From Lithospermum erythrorhizon (lineage: Eukaryota; Streptophyta; Magnoliopsida; Boraginales; Boraginaceae), in assembly GCA_019722365.1 (NCBI GenBank), contig JADFUC010000432.1, positions 124,001-188,000 on the forward strand: DNA of 64,000 bases. Reading direction: 5' to 3'. The number at the start of each line of letters is the position of its first letter. Positions within the stretch are counted from its first letter, which is position 1. A model generated the notes under the pieces. That model searched no databases and was not told the DNA's origin. It saw only the letters and a list, made by a program, of their open reading frames with translations. The position numbers and the translations under genes are program-made. Of this stretch, positions 12,806 to 24,340 are shown piece by piece.

Positions 12806-15800
12806 TCAGCCTAGCTGAGGATAATTTACATAATCAATCTCATTTAACCGTATACAACATAAGACTTGCTCCGGCAACTCCTCCGCTTTATTACCCTGTT
12901 CATGTTAATCATTGAAAAAAGTGTTATTAGCAATGACAACTATAACATCAAATCTTGAAATGGGTTTTAATTTGAACTGACCTACACCTTGATTTTTTTT
13001 GTCGTAAGAAAGTGGTTGAGAAACTGATTTAAAATTTCCCAAGGTGTACTGTATGAAGGTTAAGGTGAGAAATGTAACTAAATCTATGCATATCAATGTC
13101 AATTTCAAAGTAATTCGCCCCCTGTGAAGAAATACATGTTTTTTAGAACAGATGCATATCAGATATATTTTGATTCGATCGTTGAGCTATTCAGAAAAAA
13201 TAAGATTCACAAATAACATAGATATTTACCGCATAAAATTCATGCTGAGGACGTGAAAGAACGGGCTTTTCATTGTAAGCACTCATAATCTTCCTCTCCG
13301 CTGAATTCAATGGCAGATCTTCCACATTTGCTACACGGCCCAATATTTTCAACCTCTCTCTGTAAGGTACAATTGAGTCTACAGGGAACCCTCTAACTTT
13401 CTCTAATTCATTATCGATAAATCTCTGTTAAGAAAACAAACACATGTGATCCACGATACTGCACATCAAAATATACAAACTTATTCGGAAGAGAAACACA
13501 AAATTTAAGTAACAACATGAGTACATGACCCATTGCCTCTAAAGAGACATAAAATATGGCTTCAGATAATAAATGAAAAAACATGAAGGTGTCCAAACTT
13601 ACTTTGATATTTTCTTGAAATTGAGGCGGCAATTCCTTAGTGTAGTTATCTAAAATCTTGAAATATAAAACAAAACTCATTCCTTTTCCATCCGTTTCAC
13701 CCTGGAAAATGGCGGTGGGGTATAGAGGCACCTGCCAAAGAACGGTAGTTTAAAAATTTAGTGCAACAGAAAAAAGAAGGTAATTAATTAGCAGGTTTAA
13801 CTTTTGAGGTAAGGGAATTTTAAAGGAACAGGACTAGCCAATGAAAATGCGCCAGAGCGAAAATCAAATCTCAGAACTGGACAATCTACATAAGTACAAA
13901 GAAGAAAATAAAGGGTTGGCGGTACCTGTACGTTCACCACAAGAATTGGTGGAAGTTCCCCAGAAGAATCAACAGTAGGAAGCTCCACAAATTGAGCAAC
14001 ATGATGAATTTTCTTTGGACTTAAAAATACATCAACTCCAAAGGGATAATATGCAGCATAATTAGGAGCAAATTCCTTCTTCTTGTCCCTGAATTATAAA
14101 TGTACTCAAATTAGAGATATCAACTGTTTCGAATCAACAATTTGGGTTAGCCTGGTGGGCACAGGTATTACTTGCAATGACAAGGTCCAGGTTCGGGTCC
14201 TTTCAATGACAAGGGCGGAATGTTTCAAACAGAAGGAACAGTTTTCAAATCAATGTATTCCTGTACAGAAATATGGAAGTGCATATGTTGTGGATGGTTT
14301 GCCGTTTCAGTTTTTTCCACTGAAAAAGTTGGTGGGGTGTTGAAATTGTCTTTGGTATATGTGTAGAAATTAAGAATGTAAAGGTATATAAAGCTGAAAA
14401 CATGTTATATTGAGTGCATATAAGTTCCTCACCTCAAGTAATTGACTCCACGAACTCTGAAAGTACACGGCTCTAATTGTGACCAACTATCGGGGACCTT
14501 CTTCTCTAAGGGACAAAATGAAACCTGGGCACCAGCTATTGGTCTCAAAAGACATGCCTTTGAGGAAACTGCAATGCCATAGCAGCATCAGTTCAACACT
14601 TCAACCTGTGTATAGCCTATATCTAGTGATATGCTAAAAAGACAAGGTATCGGAGTAAAACATGCACAACAACAGACTGACTGTATAGGAGAACATTCAT
14701 GAGAAACTATTACTTCGATACCATGACGACAAACTCTTTTATCCTATTTTTGTGAAGTTTATAGTTAATGGAGCTCATAAGCTAGACCAGAAAGAGGAAT
14801 CACTGGAAATGGACGAACCAAAAGGGGGCAAAAATTTCCCCACGAAAAACTTGAAATGAACAAATTCGCACTCCTCACATATAATTTATTCAACACCAAA
14901 CTACAGCTGACATTCTGAAATGTGAAATATGCACTTACGTAGCGAGGCATTTGAATTTCCATCCTTCCATTTAAAAGAAAGTTTCAAGGGAGCTTTCTTC
15001 GAACTTAATGATTTCCGCTTTTCATCGGACTGGACAGTAGAAGCAAGACATGGCAAACAATTGCTTGGAAGAATTCCACAGTTATTTAACAACCCATCCT
15101 CCCCACTGGAAGATCCATCTGACGACGACGATATCTCATCGAGAATAACAGGATTTGTCTCGTTACTCACTTCATTAGATCTGTTGTCAATTGGGTGTAT
15201 TGAATTTTTACCTACTCCGCTACATGAATTCCTAGCAGAATTACCACCAGAAGAATCACCTGGTCTGCGTGGCTGTTCGTTAGAAGCGTGCTGAATGCTG
15301 GCATCACCATGGCCATGACTTGGATCTATGAGAGAAGAATTGTTAGGCAAGGATGTGGTGTCAAAGCTATTCAGTGAGAGAACATCTGCAGATATTAAAC
15401 AGGGTACATTTCATAGTATAAGGACTGACTGAAGATAGGTACAGACTCAAAGAATCACAACATGTTTTTTATTTTCTTAAAGCATACCATCAGGAAGGCT
15501 AAGAAAGTCATCGTCACTACAATCAGATTCGAGTATAGCAGCAGGGTCAAACCAGGCCTCGTCAACGCTTCCTGCAATTGCCACCATGCATCATACAAAT
15601 AATTCTACTCAATGAACTTCACAAAAACAAGGTTTATTAAACTTTTGCAAAAACCAGTCCACCTATAATAGACAACACTGAGAGTCAAATGTACACAAAC
15701 TCTCTTAAACCAAATGAACCTTCTATATATTATGCCCAAATTTCCAAACATTTAGGGAACATAATATCTCTTCAAAGCACCCATCGCTCTCCCCTCATTT

Positions 15801-16764
15801 AAAAACCTGTTTGTGCTGCAATATATTTCACAACAGAAATGAAAAACACACCCAGTAACCCCTTCCACCATCCAGAAGAACAGGAAAAGAGATAGGAATC
15901 TATGTCTACTGAACAACATCAAAATCAACACGCCTGACGTCAGTTGTTTCTCCTGCCGAAAGGGGTAAGGGGGGGGGTCGGATAAGACACCTTACTCCCT
16001 ACGATAACAGATGTTCGCTTCCAATCATCAAGAGTAACAACTATCTACCACTTCATATAAGATAACAATCGTAGCTATGCTTCTCATCTTTTGAGAATCC
16101 ATAGCTAGTGAAATCAAACTAAAAATTCAATCTTTCTTCTCAATAACTCAACATTACCACAATGTCAAAGAAACCAATCAAGAAGACCAAATCTTCAAAT
16201 CAAACACACCAAAAATCACCCCTCGTCATTGCCACATTCCTAATCAATCCACACAACAAATCCAAAGTCAACCAATCAACCAAACCACACCAACTTCAAT
16301 CTTCAAAACACAAACCAACAAAAAAGATCCAACTTTTACAACAATTCCAATACTACATTCACATAAAAACACAAAAAATCAAAAACAAACACAAACCCAA
16401 CTATTAAAATAAATACCAAAATACAAATATTACAAACCCAACAATTGCAAACCACACCAATTACAATCTTCAAACCCACAAAAAAGATCCAACTTTTACA
16501 ACAATTCCAATACTACATTCACATAAAAACACCAAAAAAAAAATAACATAAACTAATAATGGAAATACAACACTCAAAGCAAATATGAAGTTATAAATTC
16601 TTGGATCAGATTTCCATCAAAGCTTGATTTATCAGATGTCCTATAGAAGGAACCCTTTTCTTGATTCCGCCTCTTCTTCTCTTTTTCACCCTTTTCTTTG
16701 ATTTTTGTATTTCCATTTTGCTTCCTTTCACACAAGCTGATGGTCTTGATACACAACCACCCAT
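12806..16764 (-). CDS. EDR2-like protein with EDR2_C (DUF1336) domain
   Basis: Minus-strand exons are about 16764-16610, 15571-15488, 15385-14939, 14568-14433, 14088-13926, 13731-13603, 13424-13230, 13121 to about 13062, and 12895-12806. The protein starts [16 protein letters not shown], a Gly-2/Cys-4 acylation-type N-terminus with a Lys/Arg-rich stretch. It then has an acidic [19 protein letters not shown], a long Ser-rich linker, [10 protein letters not shown], and the EDR2_C domain ([98 protein letters not shown]), ending NYPQLG. Two oddities are seen. Exon 1 needs one extra base near 16650 to stay open. The usual segment after FSYIS (SRKGFEAFQDRLK in relatives) is replaced, although a GT donor at about 13062 could splice in frame to the last exon. 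Relatives are thought to act in defence and cell-death control; the biochemical role here is unknown. Confidence 0.82.
14135..14215 (+). mobile_element. Possible tRNA-derived SINE fragment in an intron
   Basis: Inside an intron of the EDR2-like gene, TTAGCCTGGTGGGCACAGG resembles a Pol III A box and AGGTTCGGGTCC, about 35 bases on, resembles a B box. The spacing fits a tRNA-derived SINE. No tail or target duplication could be fixed, so this is weak. Confidence 0.25.
16282..16532. repeat. Direct repeat in intron 1 of the EDR2-like gene
   Basis: A block of about 54 bases, including GATCCAACTTTTACAACAAT, is identical at 16319-16372 and 16479-16532, a period of 160. The homology extends leftward in diverged form (CCACACCAA, ATCTTCAAA). 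On the plus strand it gives a spurious Lys/Asn/Gln-rich frame. Confidence 0.8.
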
Positions 16765-16768
16765 TGTT

Positions 16769-17060
16769 TTCTTTAACTTTACAAACCAACTATTTATTCA
16801 ACATTAACATAAAAATAAATAAACAAAATTTGATGATGTTCTTTAGCTTTACTAACTAATTATTTATTAAACATTAATGTAAAAATGAATAAACAAAATT
16901 TGATATCAATTTGATGATGCTCTTTAACAATATAAACTAATTATTATGTAACATTAATGTAGAAATAAATAAACAAAATTTGATATCAATTTGATGATGT
17001 TCTTTAACTTTTACAAACTAATATTTTAAAAATAAATAAATACAAATTTGATCTCAATTT
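16769..17060. repeat. About 75-base tandem repeat abutting the EDR2-like start codon
   Basis: About four diverged copies of a unit containing AATAAACAAAATTTGAT and GATGNTCTTTAAC run from 16769 to 17060. The array begins only five bases upstream of the ATG (16764-16762, minus strand), so it forms the 5' leader and/or core promoter. Copies differ by small indels such as the presence of ATCAATTTGAT. Confidence 0.75.
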
Positions 17061-20000
17061 GGTGAGAGGGGAGGGGGGGTATAAATTGCAGCTCATCAAC
17101 TACCTATGTGTTTGTTGCATATCTGTATATATCTGTTTATCTATAGTTGATTATTTTGGAACCTTTTTTTAATTATATGAAGTAGATAGAACTAGCATGT
17201 CTTTTACATAATTTATCTGTTGGATTCGTTTTAATTGATGTTTTCTATTTTAACAACATTAATTTAATTTAAATATGAAATGATTTTTGTTGTTGTTTGT
17301 TATAGTAAATATAAAATTGGAATAATTACATTTGTTTTGAAATTATTTTTGGAATACTTCTTATAATTTTGCATAATAATTAAAGTTATTCACTATCAAA
17401 ATTGGCTCTGTACCCAGACACTTACTGAAACCACTGACAGATAATTAAAGCTTTTTAATAAAATATATTTAATATAATACATGTCGTCTTTCAATTTATA
17501 TCACTAAAAAACAAAATATGAATTAAAATAAATTGATGAGAGTAATCTTTTCTATAACAAGTTTGTTGTTTCATCAATTATAATAATACTAACGTAAATT
17601 TTGAGGATCAAATCTCGATTTTGATCAAATTTAAAAAACTGATTAGTTAAACTATCCGCCCCTCCTTTGTGATGTAAACGGTCCGACTATACCTATCATA
17701 GTCAGCTCGTTAGGTTCTATAACGATTTGAAAGCTCGGGTCGAGCTCAAACGAACAGAAAAATTCGGAGTTTCATTCCTAAAAAATTAAGGTTCATTCGA
17801 ATCATGAGGTTCGAGATGCTATTCTTTAACTGCTTTCAAGCTCAACTAAAATTCAAATGTCCATGATAAAATAAGAAGAAAATTGAAAAAAAAATGTTAC
17901 AAATGTCAAATGTGTAAAGTTTGAATCGAATCGAACATTCAACTCTAATTCAATCGAACATAAAGATAAGGTTCGAATCCCAAATTCGAACCGAATCTCC
18001 AATCGGACTTTCAGATTCTAATTATTCCCTCTCTCGTCTCTTGTCTACGGTCTATTCAACGTTGATGTCTCGGACTTTCAGCTGCTTGCCACTGCCATTT
18101 GTGTCGACTTCATACCATAGCTTTATTTATGTGGCATACACTTATTACACCAAGTTTATTTGGATTTTACAAATTCACAAAACGGATAATAACCAATATT
18201 TGGGTCAAAGTTTAATGTCTTATACATGCAACATTTAGTTGATTCGATGTAAAATTATTGGTATTTCAATAGTGTGCAGATATAAAGTTACATGAATCAT
18301 TCTCATGTGTTTATAACTCATGATTAAACTTACTGAAAGTGGTACAGTGTAACAGTGTTGTCACATATATCAATTATTCAAGTGCAGAAAACAAGAACTT
18401 TAAAATGATGATTTTCATGTGGCCAAGTGGCTCATTGTTTAGATCTTACAAGTGTAAAATATTAAATTGTTACTATGATTTTGGTGAAATTCAATAGCAT
18501 TGCGTCAAGCTTAGGTTGTTGTTAATTCATTTGTTTATTTATTACTTCTTTTCCAACCTCGATGTTGAAACAACGTTTATAATTATCACATCGAGGAGAT
18601 ATCTACAGATCTACATAATCAATGGAGTATTGTTATTTTAAAGAATGACTTAAATTTGATTCAAATATATATATGCCAGTTCAAAAAATGTAATAAATAA
18701 TGAAAAGAGTGTTGTCCTCTACCTATAATCAAAAGGTGTGAAATCGTTACACTAGCAGTCTCTCGAGATCCATGTCTTGGAATTTTACGGAAGATGTGAA
18801 TTGCGGGGTGTGCCTCAACTGGTATGAGAACTTTCTTTAAACAACTTTAATACGAAATTCTGTCATTTGCATGACTCGAACCCACACCACATAAATAGGT
18901 TAGGATACTGATATTTACCACCACTACTACTACCTCCTTTACCTATAATCAATACTATTAGATGCATGCATCGGACACAGCTTGCATGGTGTTTGGATAG
19001 AAAATTAAAGATGGTATCAAAATGATTTTGTTTTTATACATAATCTTACAATTTTGTTGGACTAATCTTATCTCAAGAAATGCTAGCTCAGAAGTTGATG
19101 AGAAGATAAATTTAAAATCTTAAAATCTTTATATCAGCTTGTTATATAGTCTATAAACTTTTGCGCACATACAATGAATCATCAACATATTGTTAATCCA
19201 TTTAAAATTATTCATTTCTCTCCCTTTGTTCTTATATCCGAAATCAGATAATATTCATAAGACTGAACCAAAATTCCAAAATATATATGAATATGTAATT
19301 GATCCAATCAATAACCAATATGAAGAGAACTATGATAGTTGGTCTCTCAAGTTTTGTTGGTAAATCAATTTCGATGGGAATTGACCTACCGACATAGGAG
19401 TTGTCTTTTTCTATAGTAAATTAAATCATTTTAGAATTGAATTAGAGTAAAAAAGAAAAGAAAAAGCCAATTAGTCAAAAACTCAAAGTAACATGACGAA
19501 GAAGGTTCGAGTAGTCGACATATGAAACTTGAAGGTCTTCTCAGTACTGACTTATCATCATTTTGGACCAACATGGTAACTTTTGTTTGGATATTTGTTA
19601 GAATATCTTATTTAATTTTGTTAAAAAGGTCAATGTATTATTTCATTTAAATTGCTAAGGTGAAAGGGAAATTTTGATACCTTATTAGCTAAACGTATGT
19701 ACATGTGAATACGATTGTATGTGCAATGTTAAATACTTGTTCTGTCATTCCAATTTAATGGCCTGTAACTAACTTCAACCTTCGAATTCTTGATAGGTCA
19801 GGTAAGTATTTAATACTATTATTTCATTATAAAAATAAATTTTTTGTTTGATTTTTATAGTTGAATTGAACTTATCAAACTTCATGACATTATTTGAAAA
19901 ACATAAAATTGATTTGAATTTAAAGTATGAAGATAATAGAAATTTATGTCAAAAGTTATATAATATACCAAAGGTATTTAAATTAATGAGACATGCTCTG

Positions 20001-20120
20001 ACCTTCTCTGTAAAAGATCATGCTGGTTTCCCCACAAAAAAATTAATCGCTAATTAACCAAAAAAAAGTTATATAATACGGAGTATAATAAATCAACTAT
20101 AAATTCATGAATGACTTCAA
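17061..20120. other. Intergenic region
   Basis: No gene was recognised. A possible SINE fragment in minus orientation lies at 18780-18890; read on the minus strand it has GGGTTCGAGTC followed by ATGCAAATGA. The rest is AT-rich, without long frames or clear repeats, up to the CACTA end. Confidence 0.35.
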
Positions 20121-20889
20121 GACTACTACAAAATGCACTTAGAGCATTTAAGTGAAACCGAAACTAGGCGCTTTCATCAGATATCCTAAAGGTAGTGATA
20201 TTAGTGGTGGATATCAGATATCCTAAAGGGCAAGTGATATTGAGATCGCTTGAATTAGACGGCGCTCAAGAAGAGAAGCGCCTCTAAGTGAAATTATTAA
20301 AAAAAAAAAAAATAAGATTTAAACCAAAACACCCGCTCAAGATCGCCTCCCCGCCCCGACCCGTTCACCTTCTCCTCCGCCGCCCACGCCGACAAAACCC
20401 CCTTATTCCGCCTCACCTCGCGACAAAACCCCACCCCCCCCCCCCCACTCTCCTCCCCACGCCGTTCGGCTCTTCCCCCACGCCGCCCCTCCCTCCTCTG
20501 CCCGCCTCCTCCGGCTGAAAACCCCCTATCACATTCTCTTTTCCAAACTTCCGCTGCATTCACCACCACCAATGTGTATAATTTTATTTTTGTAATTTGT
20601 AATTAATTTTTCATTTTTGTAATATTTATTTATTTTCAATTTTTTAATTTTTAATTTCTTATGTTAATCTGAAATGTATATATACGTAGTTTTAATCTGG
20701 TTACCTAATTGCTTATGTTAATTCCTAAATGTATATATAGTTTAATTATAATTTGGGTTATTTTTGAGTTTTAGTAACCGCATAGCTTCAAGTACTAGTA
20801 TGTATATAATTTATGCTTCGAATCTGGCTATGTTTGTTGGTATATGTTGTTTAATTTGTTTGTGTAATTCATGATTCATATTTTGTAGT

Positions 20890-21200
20890 AAGTAATAGGA
20901 TCAAATTGATAAGGCCGATCGCTTGTCGCCAAGAATATGAAAACGTGTGAAAGAGTTTTATTGAGTTTGCTCTAATAAATGCTCAGGATAGAAAGCTCAT
21001 TCCATGCCCTTGTTAAGGTTAACCAGTACAAGAAACGAGGATGAACTGAAGAGCATTTGATATGCGTAATGACATAGATACAAATTATACTTGTTGACAA
21101 ATCACGTGTGAGATGAAAGTTGATTTGTGTCCAATTCGATTTAAGTTTTATAGTGGACACGATGAGAGTGTGAACGAAGCGTTATAGGGATAATGTAAAA
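20890..21200 (+). pseudogene. CACTA transposase-associated domain remnant
   Basis: Across shifting frames one reads RKLIPCPC (21000), TRNEDELK and DTNYTC with a stop, then a Glu-like end. This is the Cys-rich pattern of the plant transposase-associated domain (IPCPCxxC ... HL ... Y ... W..HGE) that opens tnp2-type proteins. Stops and indels are frequent, so nothing is expressed as protein. The inverted solo LTR interrupts the region a few hundred bases downstream. Confidence 0.5.
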
Positions 21201-21526
21201 GAAATACCAAGAGTATTAGAGAAAGCATTTTGACTGGGTCATCCCGAATTATTTGATAGGTTAAAAGACATTTGAAAGAATCTTCATGGATTTGATGTAA
21301 GTTTACCAAATTAGATGCACTTTTACCTTGTAGAATGTAAAAGCCAAACATGGATGGAACCGATTCATTCATGCACTCCATTATTGAGGTAAGGTTAAAG
21401 AATTGTTTCCTGATGATATGTGTTGCCTCGAAGAACTTATGATGCCCAGCGCTTCAATTCAATTGGGTTGATATATGAAGTATCAAGTGATATTTGTGAC
21501 TATGACTCGATGTTGTACGAAGTATT

Positions 21527-22493
21527 TGTTAGAATCTAGTATGAATTTATTCTGTGATAAACACCAATTCATACATCCCGATTCAAATTAATGTATATTA
21601 ATCTAAACATAAAATATAAATGTATGAATTTACATTGCAACGGAAGCGAACGAACCCAAATCCTCACAATCAACTCCGTGAAAGCCCTTCAAAATCCTCT
21701 CCAAAGCTTGTTCAACACCGAAATGATGTCCTCTAGATTGCACACACCAAGAGGGAAACAAACCGAGTACTTGAACTTGCTAGAGTTTGAAGATGAATGA
21801 AACAAAGAGAAAACTCTCCACCTCTATGGAGGGGGCGGATTTCTTGCAGGGGGGCTGGAGGTTTATGATTCTTATGATGAAACAACCTGGTCTCTTTAAA
21901 TATCAAGTCCCAAATTCCATTCAAGCAACTCGTTAAGAAATCGCTTAACTTCATAACTTAATTACAATCGTTATGAGCTTCACTAATGAGTTACTAGTGA
22001 CTTGTTCTATTTAATTAACTTAATGCTCAATTTAAATACTAACGAATACTATCGTATCAACTTATCAAGTTATTCAACACTCAATTGCTTAATTGATTAA
22101 ATCACAAGTTTAACCACCAATGTTCATCAAACATATATTTGACAAATATATAAATATTGAGAGATAAGACAATATACAAGTCTTCATTTAATTTCATTCG
22201 TGAAATATTATTCGAATATCAATAGATGTGGCGCGACTCCTTGCGCCAGATAATAGTAAGTTGTATAATAATAATAATTGACCAATTACTATTATTATAA
22301 CGATTAATGAGTAAGATCTAGCAATCATTCATAACCCCTTAAATTATCATGAGAACCCACACAATTAATATACAATTACTAAGGTGAACACTAAGTTTTG
22401 GTAATCTCATTTAACCAAACCGGTAAATGAATTGATACACAATTGTTGCAACGGGCACAATAAAAGGGAATCAATTCTCATTGATTTCCAACA
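21527..22493 (-). mobile_element. Solo LTR with AGTATT target duplication
   Basis: Read on the minus strand, the element starts TGTTGGAAATCAATGAGAAT and ends TTCTAACA, giving TG...CA termini over 967 bases. The hexamer AGTATT directly flanks both sides (21521-21526 and 22494-22499). The sequence is homologous, in opposite orientation, to the two LTRs of the 23367-31768 element but is diverged in the middle. With no internal region and an intact duplication, it is a solo LTR formed by LTR-LTR recombination. Confidence 0.85.
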
Positions 22494-22739
22494 AGTATTG
22501 TGGTAACTCGTTTATTTTGGGGTACTAGTAGCTGCTTAAATCATTAAGTATCGTGACATTGTGATATTATGACTATATATGAAGTGTTGTGATATTGTGA
22601 TTATAAGTTGATGATATATGAAATATTGTTTATAATGATTTAAGTCATTAAGTATTGTGATATTATGATATTATGAGCTGCTTAAATGATTAAGTCATGT
22701 TTATAATGATTTTTTCTTTAGGGTGAGAGTCTTTGTGAC

Positions 22740-22983
22740 ATGTTCAGATTCTACCATCAGATTGTGTGTCGGGTCGATTAGTATTTGGTAAAGAGGGACA
22801 GAAAATTCACAATATCCAATTGAAACCTGATCAAGTTAGAGTTTGTTTTAAAGAGATTGTCCCTGGCCATGAAGGTACATATTTACCATGTCCTATTGTT
22901 GAGGCAGAGATCACTACTGTAGGTGATGCATTGGGTACATTTGTTGCATGGCCTAATAGATTGATTTCCTTACAAAGAAAGGT
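22740..22983 (+). pseudogene. TNP1/DUF8039-like domain of the CACTA element
   Basis: An open stretch reads VSGRLVFGKEGQKIHNIQLK, then QVRVCFKEIVPG and VGDALGTFVAWPNRLISLQ. This matches the C-terminal TNP1/DUF8039-type domain common in plant En/Spm-related proteins (a short beta-rich domain ending VxWP). A GT donor at 22984 (AGAAAG|GTACAC) and a TTTTCAG acceptor near 23070 suggest that an intron followed. The upstream transposase parts are decayed, so this is a relic. The call rests on the pattern of hydrophobic and WP residues. Confidence 0.5.
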
Positions 22984-23366
22984 ACACAAAAATAAATTAT
23001 ATGATTAGTTGTGATAACTTCAATATATAATTAGTTGTCATTCATACTAAAACGTAAAACCGATTTTCAGGCCTCAAGATTCAATGATGAAGCCAGCTTA
23101 CAAAGTAAGGAGAAAGTTTCAAATGCTCATCCGTCAGCCTAGTTATTCAAAGGAAGTCGATATCCGAGAGATGACGCCGACCATCGCATGCTGCTGATTT
23201 TTTTGTAACTTCACGCCGATACAACAGAAGGCGATGCATTCAAGTTCAAATGTTTGAGTTGTTCGGTGAAGCTTTACATTGACCACGCTTATTGACAACG
23301 CCAAAGCAGGTGGTCACATCGCATTGCTGCTACCAATATGCATTTGGGTTATTGGGCAGGTCATAA

Positions 23367-24340
23367 TAAGCGAAATCAACGGCACTGACTCCCTTTATCA
23401 CGCCTGCCATGACAATTGTGTATTAATTCATTTCATCGGTTGGTTAAATGTGATTACCGAACTTAGTGTTCACCTTTTAGTAATTGTATTACTAGTTTGG
23501 GGTTCTCATGATAATTTAAGGTTATGAAGCGATTGCTAGATCTTACTATAATCGTTATAATAATAGCACTGTCAATTATTATTATTATACAACTTATTAT
23601 TATCTGAGCCTAGAAGGTCACACATGTACAGTGACGTTGGATTATATTTCATGTATGAAATTAAACTACATTTGCTAAATTGAGAGTTGATTAATCAAAT
23701 CTAATATTCTCATTAATTGGGATTTTTACATTGATAATGTAAAATAGAAATTGATGAACCCGAATTAATTAATTAGTCAATTGAATTAATCTGATAGTTA
23801 GTTGAGCTCTCAAGAAGTAACTTGTTAGTTACTATTAACAATACGTTAAGATTGATTTTACTTAACTAGTTTAGTTAAATTTAACAGGCCGGCTCATTAA
23901 CTATTCAGTTGGGCTTTTAGGTTTGACATATATAATCAAACCTATTAGGTTTTTTCACAACAAGTTTTTCATTTCATGAAATGAAAGAAAAACAAAGCCT
24001 CCACTTCCTCCATATGGTCGGTAATATCAAGTGGAAGACCAGGTACCTCTTCTCTTGATTTTTTCATCCAAATCAACCCATGTTCTAGAAGCGTAAACAC
24101 AAATGTAGGATTCAACTCTCCGTGTGTGTCCAACTAGAGGCACTACATTTGAAGTGCTCAACGATGGAATTCAAAGGGAGTGCTTCGTGAAAGAATTTGC
24201 TGACAGACTTCCGCCGCATCACCGTAGCTGCTTCCGTTATTCATAATTGTTAATTATGTGTTTGTGACACTTATATCATTTTGAGGATCCGATGTAGAAT
24301 TTGCATTTATCACAAATAAAATTCATACTAGATTCTAACA
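23367..24340 (+). repeat. Left LTR of the 8.4 kb element
   Basis: It begins near 23367 (the start is decayed; AAATCAA is recognisable at 23373) and ends TAGATTCTAACA at 24340. It is homologous to 30823-31768, and in inverse orientation to the solo LTR at 21527-22493. Confidence 0.72.

Noticed and set aside
14901..15350. Long minus-strand frame read as a complete small protein
   Set aside because: It is the central exon of the EDR2-like gene (15385-14939), read through the donor at 14938.
17960..17990. GGTTCGAATCCC suggesting a tRNA T-loop or Pol III B box
   Set aside because: No cloverleaf or A box at the right distance; the surrounding text is a TTCGAATC-rich low-complexity stretch.
20288..20572. 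Proline-rich and overlapping Arg/Gly-rich frames
   Set aside because: They arise from a C-rich, G-poor subterminal stretch of the CACTA element, including a long C run; no family signal.
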